From the NCBI GenBank assembly GCA_035942255.1, contig DASZDG010000079.1, positions 36,269-100,268 of the forward strand: a DNA stretch of 64,000 bases, given 5' to 3'. Position numbers and translations under genes: made by a program. The DNA comes from JALZEG01 sp035942255. Lineage in GTDB: Bacteria > Actinomycetota > CADDZG01 > WHSQ01. Under the pieces are notes generated by a model. It saw only the letters and a list, made by a program, of their open reading frames with translations, did not search any database and was not told where the DNA came from. Within the stretch, counting starts at the first letter, position 1. Every line of letters starts with the position of its first letter. Positions 58,826 to 64,000 of this stretch are shown piece by piece.

Positions 58826-58841
58826 ATCACCAACGGGTGAT
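58826..58841 (+). promoter_or_regulatory. Small palindrome before the sigma-factor gene
   Basis: ATCACC and GGTGAT around AACG lie 17 bp before the GTG at 58859. Together with the TGTAACG-like sequence at about 58804 it may be part of an autoregulated promoter. Weak evidence; the rest of the 288-bp gap (58571-58858) holds no gene I can support. Confidence 0.3.
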
Positions 58842-58858
58842 GAACGACGATTGCACCC

Positions 58859-59329
58859 GTGGAGCTCGATGATGTCTTCCGCGCCCATCAGCGGTCCGTG
58901 TACGCGTACCTCCTGCGCACGGTGGGTGACGAGCGGACGGCCGAGGAGCTCACGCAGGAGGCCTTCTACAGGGCGTGCGTGGCTGCGCTGCGGTTCCGCG
59001 GCGAGTCCTCGGTCCGCACGTGGCTGTTCGGCATCGCACGCAAGGTCCTGCTCGAGCACCTCAGGCACCGCGCTCGGGTGGAGCCTTCCGCCGACCCTGG
59101 ACCCGCGGCGGCGGAGCACGTCGAGCACGAGGACCGCGTCGACCTCGAGCGCGCGTTCGCGCGCCTGTCGATCGACGATCGGGAGGTCTTGATGCTCGTC
59201 GACGTGCTCGGCTTCGAGCCGCGCGAGGCCGCGGGGACGCTGGAGATAGATCCCGGCGCGCTGCGCGTCCGCCTGCACCGGGCGCGCCGCCGGCTCCGCG
59301 ACGCCTACACCGGAGGCGCCAGTGGCTGA
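58859..59329 (+). CDS. ECF-type RNA polymerase sigma factor
   Basis: A 156-residue sigma-70 family protein: region 2 in 'VFRAHQRSVYAYLLRTVGDE', 'RTAEELTQEAFYRACVAALR' and 'SSVRTWLFGIARKVLLEHLR', and region 4 in 'AFARLSIDDREVLMLVDVLG' and 'EPREAAGTLEIDPGALRVRL' followed by 'HRARRRLRD'. Such factors redirect polymerase to a small regulon, often for envelope or stress response. GTG 58859 lacks a clear ribosome-binding site. The next gene overlaps its stop by 8 bp and may code for its anti-sigma partner. Confidence 0.88.
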   Translation: MELDDVFRAHQRSVYAYLLRTVGDERTAEELTQEAFYRACVAALRFRGESSVRTWLFGIARKVLLEHLRHRARVEPSADPGPAAAEHVEHEDRVDLERAFARLSIDDREVLMLVDVLGFEPREAAGTLEIDPGALRVRLHRARRRLRDAYTGGASG

Positions 59330-59894
59330 CGACCGACCTCTCGACCTGACCGCGCTGGGTGACGTCGCGGCCCCCGACCTCGTGAGCGGCGCGCTGCGGC
59401 GCTTTCGCAGGAGGGTGTTCACGACGGGAGCCCTCGTCGCGGTGTCCGCCCTCGGTCTGGCCGGTGGGATCGCGTGGGCGACGGTGTTCAACCGGACCCT
59501 CGCCGAGCAGGTGGACGCAGCTCCGGGCGCCGACGTCGGCGTAGTCCTGTCGGACGAGCGCGCGGTGACGCTGCTGGAGCGCGTGGCGCGCACCGACGAC
59601 GGTCTAGCCCTCCACCTGCACCTCGCGACCCCGGGGGCAGGGCGTGGCTCGAACTACTTCTACTCGTTCGATGGAGCTCGCAACTTCTACGACGAAGGCT
59701 CGCAGAGGGTCCACGACTTCTACTACGTGGTCGCTCCACCACTCGACGGCGTCGTCGACGGCGAGCTGCGGCTGCAGACGGGCTGCGACTCGCCGCGGTT
59801 CGAGCGCTCGTGCGAGGTCGAGTCCGAGAAGGTCCATTCGTTCACGATCGACTTGGAGCAGCTTCGGGTACCGGCGGCGATATGGAAGGAGTGA
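59322..59894 (+). CDS. Membrane-anchored protein, candidate anti-sigma factor
   Basis: A 190-residue protein with a short cytoplasmic part ('LDLTALGDVAAPDLVSGALR'), one membrane helix ('VFTTGALVAVSALGLAGGIA', residues 31-52) and an outer domain of about 135 residues. GTG 59322 overlaps the sigma-factor stop by 8 bp. This position and topology suit an anti-sigma factor, but the cytoplasmic part is short and there is no zinc-binding H-x(3)-C-x(2)-C motif, so it could instead be a regulon member. The outer domain ('GSNYFYSFDGARNFYDEGSQ') is unknown. Confidence 0.6.
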   Translation: MADDRPLDLTALGDVAAPDLVSGALRRFRRRVFTTGALVAVSALGLAGGIAWATVFNRTLAEQVDAAPGADVGVVLSDERAVTLLERVARTDDGLALHLHLATPGAGRGSNYFYSFDGARNFYDEGSQRVHDFYYVVAPPLDGVVDGELRLQTGCDSPRFERSCEVESEKVHSFTIDLEQLRVPAAIWKE

Positions 59895-59896
59895 CG

Positions 59897-60310
59897 ATGT
59901 CAGCGGACACTGTGGTGATGGCACGGAGGCAGGCGACGGGCATTGCGGCGGCGGGGTGGGCGCTGGGCGCGCTCGTGGTAGCGGTCGCACTTAGCTTCGT
60001 GACGAACATCCTGTTCTCGGACGTGCTGGACGCGGCGATCGATCCGATCACGGGCGGAGGCGTGGTCCCGGAATGGATCGAGGCGATCGGCGGCGGGCTG
60101 ATCGTTGGAGGCGCGGTCGGGCTCGTCATCGGGAGCCGCGTGGGCCGCGGCGCGGTGGCCCTCGCAGGATTCGTGACGTTTCTCTACCTCGCCCTGTGGC
60201 CCTTCGGGACGCTGTTCTGGAGCGCCGGGCCGATGGTGGCGAGCCTGTTCGCCCACCTGCTGGCGGCGATGGCGACGGCAAGGGCCCTGCAGCACCGGGC
60301 GCGTCACTGA
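59897..60310 (+). CDS. Small multi-spanning membrane protein
   Basis: A 137-residue hydrophobic protein with four helices: 'GIAAAGWALGALVVAVALSF', 'WIEAIGGGLIVGGAVGLVIG', 'AVALAGFVTFLYLALWPFG' and 'GPMVASLFAHLLAAMATARA'. ATG 59897 follows GAAGGAG and lies 2 bp after the previous stop, so it belongs to the sigma-factor operon. No recognised family. Confidence 0.65.
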   Translation: MSADTVVMARRQATGIAAAGWALGALVVAVALSFVTNILFSDVLDAAIDPITGGGVVPEWIEAIGGGLIVGGAVGLVIGSRVGRGAVALAGFVTFLYLALWPFGTLFWSAGPMVASLFAHLLAAMATARALQHRARH

Positions 60311-60382
60311 GGAGCCCGTTACGCATACCGTGACGCATTCCTCACTGAGGAACCTTCGCCCCCGTCCAGGCGTTTGAGGGGT

Positions 60383-61501
60383 ATGCGCAAGATGAGGGCG
60401 GGGCTCGTTCTGGTGTTCTGTCTGGCCGCTGCGGCCCCCGCCGCGGCGGTCGGGAGCAACGGCCCGATCGCCTACGAGGTTCACGGCAGGACAGGGGCGG
60501 AGGGCACGTGCAGCGACATCGCCACAGCGCCGCCGGGAGGACGTCGGAGGTTCGTGGCGGAGACGGACGACTGCGAGCAAGGCGGCCGCTTCTCGCCGTC
60601 GGGCCGCCGGATCGCGTGGACGGCCTACGGCAGCGGCCCCCGCGCTTCGACGCGGCTGTACGTCGCCGGCCGGCGCGGACGCGCACCGCGTGAGGTCGCG
60701 GAGAGGGTCTTCGGGTGGGGGTGGTCCAACACCGGCGAGGAGCTCGTCTACGTGACGGTTCCCCCGCCACCGCTGCCCGCCGAGCCGGACCTCTGGGTGA
60801 CGGACGCGTTCGGGAACGAGCGCAAACGCTTGACCGATACACCGGAACGCCCCGAGAGCCACCCGTCGTGGTCACCAGACGGCTCTCTGATCGCGTTCCT
60901 CGCCAACGGCGACCTTTACACGATGGCGCCCGACGGCACCGACGAGGTCCGGCTCACGGAAGGCGCGGAGATCACGCCGATCGGTTGGGGCGGCGGAGAC
61001 AGCTATCCGGTGTGGTCTCCGGACTCGTCGAAGATCGCGGTCGTGAGCACGCGTGACGACACCTCGAGCGACGACGGCGGCCTGGCTTGGACGGCCGAGA
61101 TCTACGTGACGTCGTCCACCGGCGGCGAGATGACCAACGTCAGCAACCTCCCCGAGACGAAGGACGTGCAACCTCAGTGGCTGGACGACCGCCGGCTTGT
61201 GTGGGTCGCCGGGTACGAGGAGTGCGAGGGCGACTGCGACGACGACATCTACGTCGCGCGATGGGACGGCAACCGGCGCCGGATCCTGGCGGGAGGCCCA
61301 CACACCGAGACGGCGCCGACCGTGTCGCCGAACGAGAAGTGGATCGCCTTCAACTGGATCGAGCGCAGGGAGCGACCCCGAGGTCCGTACAACTGGGCCG
61401 TCTACAAGATCCGCTCCGACGGAACGCGCCTGACGAAGCTCGTGGGCGTGCGAGCGGCGTCTTACCGCGTAACCGATTGGGCCCCCAAAGACATCCGCTG
61501 A
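60383..61501 (+). CDS. Secreted PD40/TolB-like beta-propeller protein (third copy)
   Basis: A 372-residue exported protein: signal peptide 'AGLVLVFCLAAAAPAAA' then PD40 blades ('GRFSPSGRRIAWTAYG', 'WGWSNTGEELVYVTV', 'HPSWSPDGSLIAFLANG', 'YPVWSPDSSKIAVVST', 'PTVSPNEKWIAFNWI'). 'DLYTMAPDGTDEVRLTEGAE' is the standard repeat. It differs from the two earlier PD40 proteins in lacking their SLDW end. ATG 60383 follows GAGGGGT closely; ATG 60392 is an alternative. It may be co-transcribed with the sigma-factor group 73 bp upstream. Confidence 0.8.
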   Translation: MRKMRAGLVLVFCLAAAAPAAAVGSNGPIAYEVHGRTGAEGTCSDIATAPPGGRRRFVAETDDCEQGGRFSPSGRRIAWTAYGSGPRASTRLYVAGRRGRAPREVAERVFGWGWSNTGEELVYVTVPPPPLPAEPDLWVTDAFGNERKRLTDTPERPESHPSWSPDGSLIAFLANGDLYTMAPDGTDEVRLTEGAEITPIGWGGGDSYPVWSPDSSKIAVVSTRDDTSSDDGGLAWTAEIYVTSSTGGEMTNVSNLPETKDVQPQWLDDRRLVWVAGYEECEGDCDDDIYVARWDGNRRRILAGGPHTETAPTVSPNEKWIAFNWIERRERPRGPYNWAVYKIRSDGTRLTKLVGVRAASYRVTDWAPKDIR

Positions 61502-61650
61502 CAACCGGCGCTTCGCGATCGCCTTGATGCCGTAATCGTAAGAGTCGTGGGCCGACGCGGGCTAGGAGCATGCTGGGGCTAGGGGCCTAATCCGAAGGTT
61601 CAGGGATACGAACCACTCGACCGTTGCTCAATTCGCTCTATCGTTCCGGT

Positions 61651-64000
61651 GTGATCCGGCTCGACCTGCCCGATGATCTCGCCCTCGCGTTCGCCGAAGG
61701 ACCGGTCTTCGACCTTTATGCGGTAGGGCCGTGGCGGGTACCGGACGGTTTCCTCGACGATCTCAAGGGCCGAGCGGCGCGCGCCGTCGCTGACGAGCGG
61801 ATCGCGGGTTGGGACGCGACCCACGCCCACGCGACGTACCGGCGACCGACGAACGGGGTCCCCGAGACGCTCGACCTCGTGTTCCAGTTCCTGTGCGGCG
61901 CGTGTGCGATCCGCTCCGGCTACTGGGGTGACGTGGTGTGGAGCTTCACCGACCCTTACTGGGCGAACCCGCCCGGGGCGCGCACACCGAACTGGAACTA
62001 CCTGCGGACCCAGGCGGGCTCGTGGCGTCCACCCGGGTGGCTGCTGCAGACGACCGCCGGCGACGACCCCGCCAGGCGCCGGACCGCGCTCGAGGTGACG
62101 CGGTCGATCGTCGACGTGTTCGCGGAGCTCGACCCGGTGGCCGCGCGGCGTACCGCGCTGACACGGCTGTTCGACCGACGGCTCGCGGGGGCGCTCGAAG
62201 AGGACGTCCGCGCGCCGGTCGACGGCCTCGCCGACCAGTGGGCGCGTGCCGCCGACGACGAGACGCTCGCGGTGCTTCCCGAGTTGAGCGGGCCGGCGGG
62301 CTACTTCGCGTGGGCGCTCGAGGGTTTCACCGATGTCCACAATTACATTTGCAACGTCGTCGGCGACGGCGACGACGCCGAGAGCGCGTTCGCTAACCTG
62401 GTGATCGCCGCGAAGCTCGACCACGTCCCCGCCGAGCTCGCCGCGGCCGGTCATCAGGCCGAGCTCCCGCGGGTCGAGGAACGCGTCCGAGCATTGCAGC
62501 CGGGCTTCGTTCCGGAGACGTGGAGGGACGCTACGGCGCGCTGGCTAGTCCGCGCGACGATCCGCGGCGAGCTGGCCGCGTGCCGCGCCTGGCTGGACCT
62601 GGCTATGCGCCTCACGGGCGCGGCGACCGGACTCCCGGGACGCGCGCTGCTGCCCCCATCGACGATATGGGTGCCGGTCGGCACCTTCGAATGGAACGTC
62701 CGATCGCTGCTGGCGAACCGCCCGGTGGCAAATCCGGTTGGGAAGCGCTTTGCCGCTACAGAAGAGGAGGACGAGAAGAGCGCGTCACCGTCGTTGGGCT
62801 TCAACGTCGTGGGACAGCCCGAGCTGGAGAACGCGCTCTTCGATGCGGCGACGAGAGGTGGCCCCATACGCCTGCTCGTCGCCGGGCCGCCCGGCAGCGG
62901 CAAGGGACTTGCCGTCGCTGCCGTGACGGATCTCCTGAGCAGGCGCGGTCTCGTCGAGCTGCCGGTCTGGCTGCCGGCCGGGATGGTGACCGAGAAGACG
63001 GTCGCCGGTGCGGTCGAGCGCTTGCGCTACGAGGCCGACCGGTGCACGGGAAAGGGTCTCCTCGTCCTGGAGGGACTGGACGAGATGATGAGTGTGGGGG
63101 AGTCGGCGGAGGAGACCGGCCAGGAGCTCCTCCGTCTGCTGGAATCACGCCCCGACTTCCATGTCGTGGCCCTGTGTGACCCCCGCGGCGATGCGAACGT
63201 CTTCGCTGCCAACCCCGTCCTCGAGCGCGCGTTCCGCGTCGTGCGCACGCGCGACTTCGACGAGGCCACCTTCGCCCAGATATTCCGCCACAAGGTGGAG
63301 CAACTTGGTGGGCAGACGGACGACGCCACCGTGGCCGAGGCGGCGAGACGACTCGTGGAGATGCGCCCCTTCCGCAATCTCCGCAACGGTCACCTGGTAG
63401 GCGCTCTGGCTACTGAGGCCGTAGTGCGAGCGCGGACGCGCGTCGGCGAGAACCGCCCGGCGGTGGCGGTCGAGGACCTGCCGAAGGACGTGACGGGCCA
63501 ACGACCCGAGGACGATCCGTTTGCCGAGCTAGATGCACTCGTAGGGCTAGAGGTCGTGAAAGAGGAAGTGCGCCTGCTTACGGCCGAGGCGAAGGCCGAA
63601 CGTGCGCGCCGCGAGGCCGGTGTCAAGGTCGCGCCGCCGACACGCCATCTTGCCTTCACCGGAAACCCGGGGACGGCCAAGACGACGGTTGCCCGGATCC
63701 TCGCCCGCATCTATCAATCGCTGGATCTGCTATCGGGGGGCCATCTCGTCGAGGTCTCCCGCGCCGAGCTCGTCGGCCGCTACATCGGACAGACGGCGCC
63801 GCTGGTCCGCGCCGCGGTAGAGCGCGCGCTTGGCGGCGTGCTGTTCATCGACGAGGCGTACGCCCTCACACCGCTCGACAGCGACATTGACTTCGGACAC
63901 GAGGCCGTGGCGACGCTCGTCAAGCTGATGGAGGACCACCGCAACGATCTCGTCGTGATCGTCGCCGGCTACGAGGAGGACATGGACCACTTCCTCGGAT
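61651..64000 (+). CDS. Large protein with two AAA ATPase domains, truncated by the right window edge
   Basis: No stop codon occurs in this frame from 61591 to 64000, so at least 783 residues are encoded. Residues 1-385 are a domain of unknown kind with aromatic-rich segments such as 'SGYWGDVVWSFTDPYW'. A first, divergent AAA domain has Walker A GPPGSGKG at about 412-419 and a Walker B variant 'LLVLEGLDE' at about 470-478, where Glu replaces the usual Asp. A second AAA domain of the CbbX/SpoVK type follows ('LVGLEVVKEEVRLL', Walker A 'GNPGTAKTT' at 671-679, 'LFIDEAYALTPLD' at 731-743, 'LMEDHRNDLVVIVAGYEEDM'), with Ala in place of the second Gly of the loop. GTG 61651 is the likely start, TTG 61624 another choice; neither has a good ribosome-binding site. 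Related proteins serve in protein remodelling or type VII-like secretion. Confidence 0.8.
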   Translation, partial: MIRLDLPDDLALAFAEGPVFDLYAVGPWRVPDGFLDDLKGRAARAVADERIAGWDATHAHATYRRPTNGVPETLDLVFQFLCGACAIRSGYWGDVVWSFTDPYWANPPGARTPNWNYLRTQAGSWRPPGWLLQTTAGDDPARRRTALEVTRSIVDVFAELDPVAARRTALTRLFDRRLAGALEEDVRAPVDGLADQWARAADDETLAVLPELSGPAGYFAWALEGFTDVHNYICNVVGDGDDAESAFANLVIAAKLDHVPAELAAAGHQAELPRVEERVRALQPGFVPETWRDATARWLVRATIRGELAACRAWLDLAMRLTGAATGLPGRALLPPSTIWVPVGTFEWNVRSLLANRPVANPVGKRFAATEEEDEKSASPSLGFNVVGQPELENALFDAATRGGPIRLLVAGPPGSGKGLAVAAVTDLLSRRGLVELPVWLPAGMVTEKTVAGAVERLRYEADRCTGKGLLVLEGLDEMMSVGESAEETGQELLRLLESRPDFHVVALCDPRGDANVFAANPVLERAFRVVRTRDFDEATFAQIFRHKVEQLGGQTDDATVAEAARRLVEMRPFRNLRNGHLVGALATEAVVRARTRVGENRPAVAVEDLPKDVTGQRPEDDPFAELDALVGLEVVKEEVRLLTAEAKAERARREAGVKVAPPTRHLAFTGNPGTAKTTVARILARIYQSLDLLSGGHLVEVSRAELVGRYIGQTAPLVRAAVERALGGVLFIDEAYALTPLDSDIDFGHEAVATLVKLMEDHRNDLVVIVAGYEEDMDHFLG

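Noticed and set aside
1..64000. Frequent GGGGGCC/GGCCCCC words as a possible special motif
   Set aside because: The word recurs in and between genes, but at about 70% GC roughly that many would be expected by chance; a Markov-corrected count would be needed and none was made.
1..64000. tRNA or rRNA genes
   Set aside because: No T-loop with matching acceptor stem and no conserved rRNA segment was seen.

Overview
The window is a GC-rich chromosomal segment, about 70% by eye, densely packed on both strands. GTG and TTG starts are common and many neighbouring genes overlap by 4 bp. The gene content fits a deep-branching actinomycete of the Thermoleophilia or related soil type. It includes Ku, topoisomerase IB, GlpX-type fructose-bisphosphatase, a compact arg operon, DUF3048 and DUF4333 lipoproteins, ABC-2 exporters and several secreted PD40 and RTX-repeat proteins. 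The lineage is an inference; no rRNA or tRNA gene is visible to confirm it.

Layout. 1-12358: a truncated sialidase-like gene, a lipoprotein, topoisomerase IB with a tiny membrane protein behind it, glpX, an MFS exporter, and a block of secreted beta-propeller and RTX-repeat proteins around ku. 12440-15422: an AT-richer two-gene island with a coiled-coil protein translationally coupled to a DUF4041/GIY-YIG nuclease. This is the best candidate here for a little-described system, resembling membrane-associated anti-phage nucleases. 15423-20263: an operon with an ABC-2 exporter, two esterases and, after a gap, an ATP-grasp ligase. 20276-33600: an AidB-like acyl-CoA dehydrogenase, an HD-GYP response regulator, an RpiB-like isomerase, a PspC protein, MurJ, a sulfotransferase, a phosphodiester glycosidase, a DUF3048 tandem pair, a phosphoesterase, a CADD-like p-aminobenzoate synthase and a second ABC-2 exporter.

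33701-42624: a VioB-like ferritin-fold protein, an unrecognised 460-residue protein, three tiny secreted cysteine-rich peptides, a flap exonuclease-like protein, MsrA, a UBP zinc finger, an AI-2E permease and 3-methyladenine glycosylase. 42652-49692: the operon argC-J-B-D-R-G-H, with overlapping ends and no argF; an AT-rich nested palindrome sits at its promoter. 49762-53518: a YcaQ-like glycosylase, a subtilase, a UMP-kinase-like protein and a fourth cysteine-rich peptide. 53726-56425: three peptidoglycan-degrading enzymes of different classes (CHAP, M15, GH25). 56520-61501: secreted proteins, a sigma factor with two membrane partners, and a third PD40 protein. 61651 to the right edge: an open-ended protein with two AAA domains.

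The genes fit a free-living soil or sediment bacterium that invests in secreted proteins, cell-wall remodelling and DNA-damage repair (Ku, Tag, YcaQ-like, AidB-like). A recurring theme is start-codon choice: four genes seem to need ATC or CTG starts. Starts without a clear ribosome-binding site are flagged in the entries. No CRISPR array, insertion sequence, tRNA or rRNA was seen.
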